The notes below the pieces were generated by a model. That model made no database searches, was not told where the DNA came from, and worked only from the letters and a program-made list of their open reading frames with translations. A stretch of 64,000 nucleotides of DNA, taken from the NCBI RefSeq assembly GCF_029633865.1, contig NC_079219.1:14797046-14861045 (forward strand), written 5' to 3'. The DNA is from Lampris incognitus (taxonomy: Eukaryota > Chordata > Actinopteri > Lampriformes > Lampridae). This document shows positions 1 through 12,117 of this stretch, piece by piece. The position numbers and the translations under genes are program-made. Position 1 is the first letter of the stretch. The number at the start of each line of letters is the position of its first letter.

Positions 1-431
1 AACTAGCGGTCTATTCCGTTGCCTACCAATATGGTGATTGCCACTTCGAATCCCCGTGTTACCTGTGGCTCGGTCGGGCGTCCCTACAAACACAATTGCC
101 CGTTTCTGCGGGTGGGAAACTGGTTGTGGGTATGTGTACTGGTCACTGCATTAGCGCCGCCTCTGATCGGTCGGGGCGCCTATTCAGGGGGGAGGGGGAA
201 CTGGGGGGAATAGCGTGATCCTCCCACGCGCTGCGTCCCCCTGGCGAAACTCCTCACTGTCAGGTGAAAAGAAGCGGCTGGCGACTCCACATGTATCGGA
301 GGAGGCATGTGTTAGTCTGCAGCCCTCCTCGGATTGGCAGAGGGGGTGGAGTAGCGACGGGAACGGCTTGGAAGAGGGGTAATTGGCCGGATACAATTGG
401 GGAGAAAATCCACAAAAAAAAAAAGAAAAGG
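1..431 (+). repeat. tRNA-derived SINE, family A, copy 1 (cut by window edge)
   Basis: The first 430 bases match three other stretches of this window (17084-17517 on the same strand, about 37690-38152 and 26255-26445 on the other). The 5' part has a tRNA-like head with a B-box-like TTCGAATCCCCG; the body contains a purine-rich GGGGGGAGGGGGAACTGGGG stretch and the tail is A-rich. The first bases of the head lie outside the window. It sits in the CEP85 intron that precedes the first visible exon. The family name is not known to me. Confidence 0.75.
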
Positions 432-749
432 TATGCAACTAACTGACCGAGTCACCAGGATGCCCCAGAGCATGCATGTTAATTTGTTTTAGTTTTGTTT
501 TTTAAAAATCGTTTTACTTTTTTACTTAAAATTAAGTAATTAATGAATTATTAGATAAAGTTCTAGAGTTTATGAATCATGTATACCATCTTGGTTTGGT
601 TTTATTATTGCAGTATTATATTACTATTACCCGCTGCTAGGTACTGCACAACATTCTTGGACTGTCTGAATTGTTTACAGTGTTGCTGCATGGGATGTGT
701 TTATATCATCTGTGCTATTAATAAATCTGTGGACATGGTCATATTTCAG

Positions 750-3077
750 GCAGAAGCAACATATGGCACAGCTTGAGCAGCATCTGAGGGAAAGTGAGCT
801 GCAAGTGCATGGGGCTCTGCTGGGCCGCGGGGCACCGTTTGGAGACATGTGCATGCTCCGACTGCAGGTCAGCAGCACAAAAGATAAGATGGAGACAGTG
901 TGCCACACATCCGTCCATGCCAGCTGAAGAACTTCACACCATTGACTAATCATGAATCATAACTTTTCTTGCATGACTGTCTTATAGGAGGCTCAGAGGG
1001 AGAATGTGTTCCTGAGGGCTCAGTTCGCTGAGCGCACCGATTGCGCTGTCCAGGAGAAGGCTGAGGCAGAGCGCAGGTTGGGGGTGGTGGAGGCTGAGAC
1101 ACGTTGTTTGGCTGACAAGCTGAAGGAGAGCACCGAGAAGCATACAGAGGAGATGAAGAAACAAGAAGAAAGGGTTTGTTCACACATTAACATAGCAACA
1201 ACAGGTCAGACGGAGACCACAAATTACTGCAGCTATGATCTATCTCCCCGTGTGTATTTCTACAGATCCGCAGTCGAGACAAACATATCAACAATCTGAA
1301 GAAGAAGTGTCAGAAAGAGGCAGAGCAGAACAGAGAGAGGCAGCAGCGAATCGAGACCCTGGAGCGCTACCTAGCCGACCTACCCACCATGGAGGATTAC
1401 CAGAACCAGAACAAAGAGGTAGGAAATGTTCTGCTTTAATTTCCCCCTTTCTTATTGAGCTGATCGTGATCTTCATGGGGTGATAGTTATGGAAATAAGC
1501 ACTAGCTAAACATATCTTGGACATGGGCATGTGTCCATCAGCTTTTAGAGTCTGAACAGCGGGCTGCCCAGCTACAAGGCAGGGTCCGAGAATTGGAGGT
1601 CTGTCTGGAGGAGGCACATTCGCACACCCGGGAAAAAGATGCACAGCTAGAGGAACAGAGACGCAGGGAGAGAGAACTGCTCACCACCGTTACCAAGTAT
1701 GAACACACATGCACTCACATACCCACGTCTACAGTCCTCTGATTTAGATGTACCTACAGAATTTCTCTTCATTGCCAGTGCATATTCATAGATGTAAGCT
1801 GAACACAGCCTGATGTCTTTATTAGTTTGCAGGAACGTGTACAAGAAGGCCTTGAGGATGGAGCCAGACTCCCCTCTTTGGACATTGAGAAGCTTAAAGG
1901 AGAGAATAACACCCTAAGAGAAGAGCAGCAGAGACTGAAAAAGGTCTGCCCTTCTCTGCCCACTAGAGTTTTTATTCCCCATGAATGCTCACAAGACTGT
2001 CCACAACATTAAAAATGCTCACCATCTGTTGCTGCCCTTTGTACTATAGCATTCTGTTGAATGAAATAAACAATTTTCAAACAATATTTAATGTTGAAAA
2101 TTAAAATGCCTCTCTTTGTAGGTCATTGAGAAGCAGCACAGGATGATGGAACAGCTAGGCTCTCAGATTCGGGTATGTACCTCTTCACAAGTCAAATACA
2201 TTTTATGACCATCTTCCGCCTGCTGTTTCTTACACGTGTATGTGTGTTTAGACTTTGGAGGAACAGATTTCTCAGGAGGAAAGCAGCTCTCAAGCCCTCA
2301 GAGAGGAAGTTCTTGCCAAAGAACAGAGCTTGTTACAGCTCCGCACGGCCATGAAGGAGGTGAGTGAGTCTAGCGACCCCATCTTGTTAGGAGTCCAAAG
2401 AGCCTGCGAAATTTTGTCAGACTTTGTTAGGAACTGCTAAGCTACAATACATTTTCTAATGAGAAATGCTGAATCCTATGTTCCAGCTTTCAGTCCAGAA
2501 CCAGGAGCTGATGGAGCAAAATCTAACCCTGCAGGAGCATATGGAAGATCCAAAGTGGAAGTATGCTAACCAGGCCTCCTCCACCCTGCAACCAGCAGGG
2601 GCTCGCCTCACACAGAGACTACATGGAGAGATGTTCTCCTGCCTGTGTGAACTGCGCTCTCTGTGCAACGTGCTGACTCAGCGGGCCCAGGGACAAGACC
2701 CCAATCTCTCCCTGCTGCTCGGCATCACATGTAAGCACTGCTTGATTCAAATGAATCATTTATTGATTTGTTGTCTGTCAAAACCTGAGACAGATGTGTT
2801 AAACTAAATAGAATAAGGGTGAATAATAAACGAATGTTTGTAGATAATTGTTTTCAGAGAATGAACGGTACCGTCTGACAACAGACTTTAGCAATATCTT
2901 GTTCCTATTTCAGCGTCCGCTGCGATGGGGCAGGAAGTGGAGGACTGGATGAGTCCGGAGGTGCTGCAGAAGAAGTTGACTGAAGCCCAGCAGTTGCGTC
3001 GAGATGTTGAGGAGCTTCGCACCATAGTCTCGGATCGTTACGCGCAGGACATGGGTGAGAACTGCATTACCCAGTAG
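750..3077 (+). CDS. cep85: CEP85-type centrosomal coiled-coil protein, 3' nine exons (partial)
   Basis: Nine coding exons are joined by GT-AG introns in consistent phase: 750-867, 988-1173, 1266-1418, 1542-1696, 1826-1943, 2122-2172, 2252-2359, 2487-2730 and 2914-3077 (TAG at 3075-3077). The first exon starts on the third base of a codon, so the amino half of the protein lies upstream of the window. The translation is almost entirely heptad-type coiled coil rich in Q, E, K and R. Landmarks typical of the CEP85/CEP85L family are visible: [17 protein letters not shown] in exon 3, [15 protein letters not shown] and [16 protein letters not shown] in exon 8, and the C-terminus [16 protein letters not shown]85 is a centrosomal protein that in mammals restrains NEK2-driven centrosome separation. 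UBXN11 as convergent neighbour favours CEP85 over the paralogue CEP85L. No frame breaks were seen. Confidence 0.9.
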
Positions 3078-4215
3078 CCTATCACTCAGGTAATGAGTGA
3101 TAACGGACCTTGAATATTTGACACTGGAACTGAAATTAACTTGTTGCTCAGAATGTTTATCACGGAACGTTCATCCGTCTCAGTCCAAGGGCTATCACTA
3201 AAAGAACTGAACTGTCATACTTGACTCTCTTAAAGTCTTTCTTTTGTGTGTGTGTTTTTCAGTGGACTGTTAGGTTATGACACATCTTTTTTGTTGCCGA
3301 AAACACTTCCACTTTCTAAATTAGTTTGGATGGGTCTTTGTCGAACTATTCCCGTAAATATAATTTATTTAAATCTCGCATTTTCTTACTTTCCCTCTTA
3401 AGGGAAATAATCCAGGATGTGGTTGACAATCAACCGAAAATACTTTTAATGTGTTTTTTATTTGAATGTATTTCTGTTGTGAAAGAGAATCTGGTCAGGA
3501 CGGTTGCACAGTGCTATGAATGTTTGTGGACGCTCCTCAGCTAGAGGCCTTGTATTGAATGTCTGCCAACATGTGCCTTTAATGTGATGTTTGCAGCCAT
3601 AATGCTAATTCAGTTAGACCAACCAGAAAGTGCTACTTCAAACTGACTCTTTGGATATAATTGACTTTTTTTTTATGGTGTTTCAACCAACGGTATAATC
3701 AATACATTCCTTGACTCTGATTGTAACCAGTTTTGGGCAGTGTCATTACTGCTTTTATTAGCAACTCATTGCTGCTTTTATTAGCACATTGAAATTACCG
3801 ATTGATACTTTTTCCATGGAAATTCATTCTATCAAGTGCTCTGGGTAGATCCCAGCCTATCTAGGTGAATAAGCCAATTGTATATGAAAACCTTTCAAGC
3901 TGGTAATGACTGACATGCTATAACGGTTCACTGTCTGACACCCATAACTGAAAAGTTGTTTTTTTTTGCTTATGTTCATAAGACAGCATGAACGTGTTCT
4001 GAGTCCCTTTTATTCTTTGCTGTAATGTCTGGCTACAAAACACGACACTAACAAGTTGCAGATTTGACTTCCAGCTGAAAGAAAGTTACTCCATGAAGTC
4101 TGCTACCATATGCCTTAATGTTTCAAGTCTTTCGTGAAAGGAGGAAGAGTTTTCCATATATTTTTGTCCATGACTGAATTTGCATATATTAGAAATAAAG
4201 ATTTTCCAAAAAAAG
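3078..4215 (+). other. CEP85 3' untranslated region with polyadenylation signal
   Basis: AT-rich sequence without long reading frames follows the CEP85 stop. A canonical AATAAA lies at 4194-4199, about 230 bases before the end of the convergent UBXN11 coding sequence. The transcript end is inferred from this signal only. Confidence 0.5.
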
Positions 4216-4430
4216 TGGTTTTTATTCATTTTTGAGGGCAGCCATTCGTCCTGCTTCTAAGCTCATGCACCTGCTTTGTAACCAAATCTATGTGTGGATC
4301 ATGTGCCTATATAATTTAATAGATATAAAGATCAATTTCAAAAAGCTCCCTTTTTCATCAAACCTACTACAAGCATACTAATTTAACTGGAATCTAGTAT
4401 ACCTGAAAAAAAAAAAGTATTTTCAGTCTT

Positions 4431-5946
4431 TTAACTTGGAGGAATTGGTTCGCGTTTGCTGTGTGTAGTCTGTAACAACAGTGTAGCACTGGGTGTGAGT
4501 CCACAAGACAGGAGATCCTCACAGTCGTCGTCGTAGCAGCGTTTTGGGAGCACACTGATGATGTCATATCCTGATAAATGTGTCCCTCTGCGGAACAGGA
4601 AAAAAAATCGACTTTCAATGTGTGTTTTCCTTTTAACATGTTTTTGGCATTTTTAGCCTTTATTCAATAGGACAGTAGAGATAAGAGAGACAGCAGGGAA
4701 AGACATGCAGCAAAGGTCCCAAGCCAGATTCAAATCCAGGACACTGCAATTGGGCCCGAGCCAACATGATAAATGCTCAAACTGGCTGAGGGCGGGGACA
4801 CCCAAAGGGATTCTTTTTTCATTTATTGATTAAACCGTGTGTAGTACTGTTCTGCATCCAGCATATCACAGATTCGATTTTACTGTCAGTCTTTTTCTCT
4901 TTCCTCTCTCTGTCAAAGTAAATTCATTCACATTTGCAGCTAGAAAAGCTCTATATAAAATGCAACGTGATTGATTGATTGATTGATTGTGGCCTGCTCC
5001 AAACTCTCCAAGAATCTACACTTTCTTGCCAGCCCCCCACCCCCACCCCCCACCCCCCGTGGTTTCACTTACCTGTGTGTGTCCAGATATTGTCGAAGGT
5101 GGCCTATAGTTTCTGAGAAGTGCATTTTCAGCATGTAATTGTGATCCCCATTTTCTGACCTCACCCTGAGTGTGGTGACATCTGGGATAGACGGAGGCTG
5201 ATCGGAGTCGCACATCTGTAGTCTGAGTGTTACAGGATGACAAAGTCATGGGCATGCACAGTCTTATGAAAATATTCATTTTGCCTTCGTCTCATTGCGA
5301 GCATGAGAACATATGTGTTTTTGCAGATATCTACTAAACTGAGTATCTGGAGAATGAGAGAAGCACAAATGAGAGCTTGCGTACATCTCTTTCACAGCAT
5401 GCAGCGCTGGAGTATCTATGAGAGTCACTGAACTGTTCTTCTGGTCATCAGATAAACCCTGTAGAAGAAGGTACTTTGTCACATAAACGTCATAGTACAT
5501 AGTGAAGTGTTTATTAACAAGTAGATGGGCAAGATGTCTGAATATAGTGATCATTGGTAGCCTTTAAATGAACATTAGACAGTTATAGGCTGTTGGAGGC
5601 TTCATTCCCCGATCCCCTTGTTCACTAGCCTCACCTGGAGGGTAGCCCTCAGTGAGTTTCTGATGTCAATCACCTGACCAGCTTTGACTACTACCTTTGG
5701 CAACCTGCTCAGGAACTGATCCATAGTCAGTTTCCTCCCTGTGAACATAGAAGTTATCAGTACATGCCTGGCGATGAAAAACATATTGATCCACCAATCA
5801 GCGCTTAACAATTGTGACCTTCCAGCATTGATGTCTATACTTCACTTATCCTGCTCTCAGGGATGCTGGAGCCTATTCCAGCAGTCATTGGGCTGCAGGC
5901 GGGGCGACACCCTGGATAGGCCGCCGCCAGGCCATAACAGGGCTGA

Positions 5947-6009
<63 letters not shown>

Positions 6010-7938
6010 ATTCATACCTAGGGACAATTTAGTATGGCCAATTCACCTGACCTACATGTCTTTGGACTATGGGAGGAAACCAGAGCTCCCGGAGGAAACC
6101 CACGTAGACACTGGCAGAACATGCAAACTCCACACAGTACGACCCAGGATGACCCACCAAGGTTCGACTTCCCCGGGGCTCAAACCCAGGACCTACTTGC
6201 TGTGAGGCAACTGCGCTAACCACTGCGCCACCGTGCTGCAACTGTAAAACAGATTCGCACTATCCTGGAGATGTCTTGAAAGTTTGTTGGAGATCGCAAC
6301 GGTAACTTAACAGAAGCAGACTTGGAGAAATTTTGCGAACCGTCATTTGGTTAATTATCAGATTTGTGGCACATTTCCCATTTTATCTATCAACAAAGTA
6401 ACGTGTGGAGGACAGACCTGGTATTTGAGAGGAGAAAGTGTTTGAAAATAGTGCTTTATCCGTCGCCCCGTCAACAGATAGTCCCTTCCCTGGAAACTTT
6501 GACCATGGCCATCTGACACTAAAGTCCTCATCTCGTCTGTCATGAACCTGTAAAAAGATTGAATGAATTAATGTTTAATTGAGATTCAACACACTGCCAT
6601 TAACAAAAAAACTTAAAAAATGTACATAAGTTTGCATGTACACATGCACCCAGAGATGCACACCTCAAAAGGCACTCCATCAGGGAATCTCTCTTGAAGC
6701 TCCAAGGGGAAATATCCATCCATCAGATCTTGCATGCACCGCTGCAAAGAGCAATAGCATACAAACCAAGGATCTTAAATGATGAAACTCAAATACAATT
6801 TTTTTTCTGAGCACTTGTAACACACAAACCTGAGTGCTGTGCTCTTGGTAAGAGCGGAAGGGCCCGTCAAACATTAAGATGCCATTTCTGTAGAGCCTTA
6901 GCTGAATGGGGTCCTTTTTGGCTAACTGTGCACCCTTGGCTGTCGCTTTTACAAAACATTCCCCCTCTCCAGCCACAATGTTCAGCTCCTTGATGTTCTG
7001 CAGCACGAGGTCAAAGTTCACGTGGAAGTTTGTATCCATGCAGGTGTCTGAAAAAGGACAGGTTAAGAGCTCTACATTGAAGATAATACAGAATATTTTT
7101 TGACGGTATCTATCCTAGCACTGCTCAGTGGAGTTGACATTTTGGAAACTGAATGCTTTAGGAACTATTCATGATTTTTTTTTTGGGGGGGGGGGGTTGT
7201 GGACAACTTGCGTGTGAGAAATTGTGGGTCCCTACTACCCGGATACCACTAACCTTTCTCTGGGCTCTGGGTCTGGGTGTGCTTGACTCCTTCCTGTTGG
7301 CAGGCTGTGTCACAGGTCTCCCCACTTCCCACCCATGTCATGCCGTAGTCACTCAGAAAGCACTGTGGTGGAAAAAATGGCTAACTTAAAAAAAACCCCA
7401 AACAAACAAAGAAAAAAAACAATGCATTTATCATCATACTGAATTATAGGAACTTACTTCCATTTCAGATACTTGTGTTTGCAGGCGGTGGCAGGTCCTT
7501 ACAAGATCGTCTTTATCATCCGCATCACTTGCTCTCTCTAAAGTGACATGGAGTGACAATTTGGCCTAAATTAAAATCTTTGCATTGAGCACTCCTGAGG
7601 TGAAAAGTGGCTACCTGTAAAAACTCTTGTTTCTCTGTTTAAGCTAGAACCCAGCTCTGCATGAGACTAGGGAGTACCTGATTTTTGAAGCCTGTTCAGT
7701 TTCCCCTCCAAGACAGAAATCTTTTTCTCCTTTGGTTGGATAGAGAAAAAGAAACAAGATATGTCAAATTACGTCCCGACTTGATTCCGTCTGATCTGGG
7801 CTACTTTGAAAAGGCTCACCTTGCGTTCAATCTCTTGTGCCTGACCCTTCACCTTTATCTCCAACTGAGTCAGACACTTAATCATGGAGGACATTAGCTC
7901 AGGGTCAGTTGGTGGAGTAATACCTGGTTGGTTATTAA

Positions 7939-8014
<76 letters not shown>

Positions 8015-8670
8015 ATGTTGTAACCGAAGAGATGTTACCCTACAATATAAACATGTCCAATCTTACCCCAAAATCTACCCAGGTTTGAACAATGTTAACT
8101 GAACGAAAACGAATTGACTCTTAAATAACTTGTGTGAGAACTTAACCTTTCTTGAGCGAGGCCTTTAATGTAGAGGTGGAGACGGTTTCAGTGGGCTGAG
8201 CATGGGGCACAGGTGGGCGTTGTACATCAGGGGAGTCGTCTACGGCCTCTGTGGTCCCATATTCTGAATAGACCATTGAGACGCTAACGTTAGCATTCAG
8301 TCATGATGAGGGGAAACACCGCCTGCTTTCAGTACGTAGGGGGGGAAACCCGTTAGAAAATCTGAATAAATTGTTGTCATACCGTGATGGCCACCGTGTT
8401 GGTGGGTTGTCACTGCTGAAAGCCTCCCTGTGGAAAGACCCCCCTTGAGGGATTCCCTTCTTCCTCCGCCCCTGGTGAACAAAGCGTTTTTACAAGCCTC
8501 ACAAGTGCTCTCCATATCAATTAAGAAAACTTGAACAGTGAAGTTGTTATTTTCAATCTTTGTTTTTTGGGGGGGTGTTTCCTTGAATGAGTAGCCTACC
8601 CTTGCGGGATCAAAGGTCCTTGGAGTGGAATGCGCTTCGTTTTCTTCAACATTGACAAAGGTGAGCTCAT
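4431..8670 (-). CDS. ubxn11: UBXN11, SEP and UBX domain protein (13 exons, complete)
   Basis: Exons in transcript order: 8600-8670, 8147-8283, 7820-7923, 7678-7729, 7458-7537, 7254-7362, 6830-7047, 6664-6741, 6418-6547, 5635-5738, 5385-5458, 5073-5222 and 4431-4587. They total 1464 nt (487 codons plus stop), and every junction keeps frame with GT-AG sites. Human UBXN11 is of similar size. The protein starts MSSPLSMLKKTKRIPL, like the mammalian start; a short coiled coil is spread over exons 3-5, then a SEP domain (exons 7-10, with IQLRLYRNGILMFDGPF and LDQ/DLMDGYFPLELQ-like segments), and a UBX ubiquitin-like fold over the last two exons (LRVRSENGDHNYML, then DDDCEDLLSCGLTPSATLLL). UBX proteins usually bind p97/VCP; UBXN11 (socius) was reported with Rnd GTPases. 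An upstream out-of-frame ATG at 8722 overlaps the start. Confidence 0.92.
4640..4795. repeat. Degraded interspersed repeat fragment
   Basis: The stretch with TTTTTAGCCTTTATTCAATA followed by purine-rich sequence and GATTCAAATCC resembles a repeat common in fish genomes. Family and ends were not resolved. Confidence 0.35.
4930..4992 (+). repeat. LINE 3' tail remnant (L2-like)
   Basis: An AGCTCTATATAAAATGCAA block is followed by a (TTGA)n run, the usual 3' end of L2-type elements in fish. It lies just downstream of UBXN11's penultimate exon on the genomic map. Confidence 0.4.
5838..6240 (-). repeat. tRNA-derived SINE, family B, full-length copy with CA expansion
   Basis: Reading on the minus strand, a tRNA-like head (A-box-like GTGGCGCAGTGGTTAGCG, B-box-like GGGTTTGAGCCCC) leads into a body with GGAGTTTGCATGTTCTGCC and TTTCCTCC blocks, then a long GT repeat (plus-strand CA at about 5947-6006) and a 3' part ending near AGGATAAG. 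It lies in the UBXN11 intron between exons 9 and 10. Same family as 38330-38775. Confidence 0.8.
7938..8010. repeat. CA microsatellite
   Basis: About 35 uninterrupted CA units in the UBXN11 intron between exons 2 and 3, close to the exon 3 acceptor at 7924. Confidence 0.95.
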
Positions 8671-9586
8671 TTTTAAGGCACCTCTTGCTTTCTCTTGCGA
8701 TTGTGTCGGGGTCCGTCGCCATTGGTTACGTGGAATCCACGGCCGTTGAAATGTCTTGTTTCTACCACAGGGAGGCGCTGCTCTCTCGCTCGCCCTCGCT
8801 CTCTGCATGTGTCTATCAATTCAGGTTCAACTCAAAGTTGCTTTATTGGCATGAAATAGATGTTTCGTTTGTGCACTTGATAGGATAATCATACTTATTA
8901 TAACATAGTAACAGCTGTTATTATAACATAGTAACAGTGATCACAAGAGTACTATTACTCTTATCATTATCTTGAAAATAACTCAGCCACAATCGACAGT
9001 GTGGCGTTAAAATTTCTAACAAGATATTAAATCAAAGCTGTCTGTTGACGAGAGGAAGAAACTTGACCGAAATGGGACGCCGCAGGTGGTCGCTGTTTTC
9101 AAAGTGAACTGCGACGCCGAATTTGACATCCCCAAAATAACACGTATCCCCGGATATAATCCACGGAGTTGCTGAACAAACATTCACCTCGACTTTCACT
9201 TCAGTTAAAAACAGCAAGCACGTCACATCGTTTAACTGAAAATTTCTGGAAACCATTTCTAATTTATCAACAGGGTTTAACAATGTAGCCCTACCGAAAG
9301 CCCCCCCCCGCCCGCCCATTGCAATTCGCTTGCTTTCGGTAAACTACTTTGTTTATGAAGTGGTTAAAAAAAAAACAAGAGGGCGAAAAAAGATTCGGCG
9401 TCTCGTATATGAAAAACATAATCGCATAATGCGGCATATGTGAGGGGGGGCGTATTATTTCGGGGGATACAGAATTTGGCATCACGCATGGCCAGCCAGA
9501 GAGGATGCTGAGGCCTGACATTCCGTCGACACATACATCATTTATCCCGGGCTGCTGCTGCTGCTGCTGATGGGCTGGTCGCGGCC
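8671..9586. promoter_or_regulatory. Intergenic region between divergent UBXN11 and FEZ2 (shared promoter region)
   Basis: The 916 bases between the two ATGs hold no recognised exon. The half next to FEZ2 is richer in CpG and contains a C-rich run (about 9301-9316) and a (GCT)n run just before the FEZ2 start. Both 5' UTRs and a two-way promoter are inferred from gene orientation; no specific elements were identified. Confidence 0.4.
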
Positions 9587-12051
9587 ATGGCGGCGCCCTT
9601 TGCCTGTTTCAGCGAGGAGTGGCGAGGTCCGGACGAATTCGGGACGATGTCGGACGCAGTCATTCATAAGGGATGTGTGGACGGGAAAGTCGAGGGACCC
9701 CCGGAGGTCTCGGAGGACCTCCGCGAAATACACAACGGCGGTACGGCCGCTTTCAGGTCCGTGGAGGACCTGGTGAAGGATTTCGACGAGAAGTTATCCG
9801 CGTTCTTCCGACACCGAAACGCCACAGAGACGGACACCGTCCCGCCTGGAAACGCCATCAGCGAGGAAACGCTGTTGAAAAAAGACGAGTGAGTTGTTTT
9901 GCGTTCCTTTATCTCACTCTGTGTGTGTGTGCGTGTTTGTGTGTTTGTGCGTGCGTGCGTGCGCATCTTCACAGCAACGCGACACTGTAATACGATCGTC
10001 CTTGACGTTATCGGGTTCCCGGCGTCAATGGCAGCGGAGGGTTCAGTTCCGAGTTGCATGCGCACCAAGTTTTTTTTTTCTTCTTCCAAACTACAAACTA
10101 ACACTTTGCGGCAGTGTCATTGTCGTTTCCCATCTGTTGGACATTCCCCGACAGAGATGAGGCCGCTCGCGACCGCTGCCGTCGCTCCTCCCGTCGATTT
10201 GGAAACGCGAGCGAAACTCGAGAAGAAGTGAATGTAGATGAGATTAATGGTTCAGAGGGGCTCCGTCGATATTATTTGGACGTGGCGGCATGTGGAGATG
10301 TGAGGCTCCGCTATTCTGAGAACTGCACAAATAATCGCGATGATCGAGTCACCCCACATAACCCGTTATCATCATCATCATCATCATCATCATCTCTGTC
10401 TGGGACTGTCTTCCCCATGACACTGGATCGTCTCTCATTATATATCCAATGCTTTCTGTTACACATAGCCCCCGTTGAGTACTGAGGTGATTCAGATGTT
10501 GGGTCTGTCTGTGTACCCTCTCTGCCAAATCCCCTTGAGAAATCAAAATGTGTAATACAGGCCTGCCTGCTGTTATGCAATTTACAAACAAACCAAATCT
10601 AAACTAACATTTGATAACATCAAAACACAACTGCAGATGTCCATCTGTCACACACTGGGTGGCTCGGTGTCAAAACAAAATGAGTTGGGGAATGAAAACT
10701 GTCCTCGTTTCAGTTTAACGACAAAGTCACCGAGGTCACTGGACTGGCAGTGCAGGAGGGTTAATACTGTATTTATGGACTGGGACTGGAGTCATATCTT
10801 GAAATATTGCGTTTTACCGTTGGCAAAACAAACAGCAAACCATAACATTTGTCACAGTTGTTGTGTTATAGTGTTGTTATTCTATGTTAAGTGCACAGAG
10901 AGCCACGAAACCGGAGTCACATCCCATGTATGTGCCAACCTTACATGGCCAATAAACATGATTCTGATTCTGACTTTTTGAATTCCACCACATTTTTCAA
11001 TCCAATTGCAACATTTTTTTAATATCAGCTGACAGTTTTTTTCTGTTTTTAAGCAATAAATAATTTCTACCCGTGTTAGTCCCAGGCAATGTTAGTTGTT
11101 CTCTAGGACGATACTATAGTGAAAACAGAGGCTATGTTTCAGCAAGATTTTGCGAACTGCTCTGCAACACTGAGCTGATAATCCTTTTTTAGTCAGGGGG
11201 ACATTTTTTTTTTTATAATTCAGGCATGTGTGGTATATACTTCCATTTATGTATGTAGTGGTGGTTTGAGGTTTGAACTAACTTCATTTGTACCCTCTCA
11301 TCCCCCCCCCCCCCCCCCACAGAATCTGGAATGCTTTAACCGACAACTATGGAAATGTGATGCCGGTAGATTGGAAACAATCTCGAACGCGCTCCCTGAT
11401 TGCCCCCATGTTCAACCCGGAAGAGAAACCAGTGAGTTAGACCCCCCCCCGCCCCCTGCTCCAGTTTCCACCCTGACCCCATCCATCCTGTTCATCTCAC
11501 AAATCTCAAATATTCATTGTTCCAGGATTTAGTCCCTTGATTAAATCCCCTCCCCCTGTCCTGTCCCGGCAGAGAACGAGTGATGTAACGACTGAGCTGT
11601 CGGACGACGAGGAGCTAAGGGAGCAGCTGGACATGCACACTATCATTGTCTCGTGCCTCAGCGAGGAGCCCCTCTTTACTGCCGAGCAGGTGAGCCGCAC
11701 CAATGACAACCTGCATCTTCGGCGTGGCATCGCTGCAGCTTGTGATCACAGCCTTTCAGAGTGCTGTAAACACAAAGGAGCCAGAGCTTGGCATGGCCGA
11801 CATCTGGCTGTGCTCCACTCAGACAGATTTAGATAGACATACTTTATCATCCTCAAAAGAGGATATTTGTTTTCACCTCTTGTACAGAGCCTCACATACA
11901 GTAAATACATAGACACAAGCTATACATACCACATGACATACGTAGAGAACAGGGAGACGACAATACATCAACACAACAGTTTCCATGGCACAGAATTTAT
12001 TGACTGGGCTGATGTTTTACGGTATCGTTTTGTGTGTATGTCGCTTATCTT

Positions 12052-12117
<66 letters not shown>

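Noticed and set aside
4149-4260. SH3BGRL3 exon between CEP85 and UBXN11, as in human
   Set aside because: The short space between the two convergent genes contains only 3' UTR-like DNA and repeats.
5946-6006. CRISPR array or satellite
   Set aside because: The repeats in this window are microsatellites and dispersed SINEs; no direct repeats with unique spacers were found.
5741-6205. Open frames made of His-Thr or Cys-Val runs
   Set aside because: They are translations of CA/TG microsatellites, as also at 7769-8102, 27281-27511, 28268-28589 and 38358-38546.
8297-8722. 141-residue frame starting MATDPDTIARE as a separate protein
   Set aside because: It runs through the UBXN11 exon 1 donor into intron sequence and is out of frame with the family-like start at 8670.
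9894-10485. Open frames in FEZ2 intron 1 as extra exons
   Set aside because: Exons 1 and 2 join directly in phase and give the expected family sequence; the frames include TG-repeat translations.
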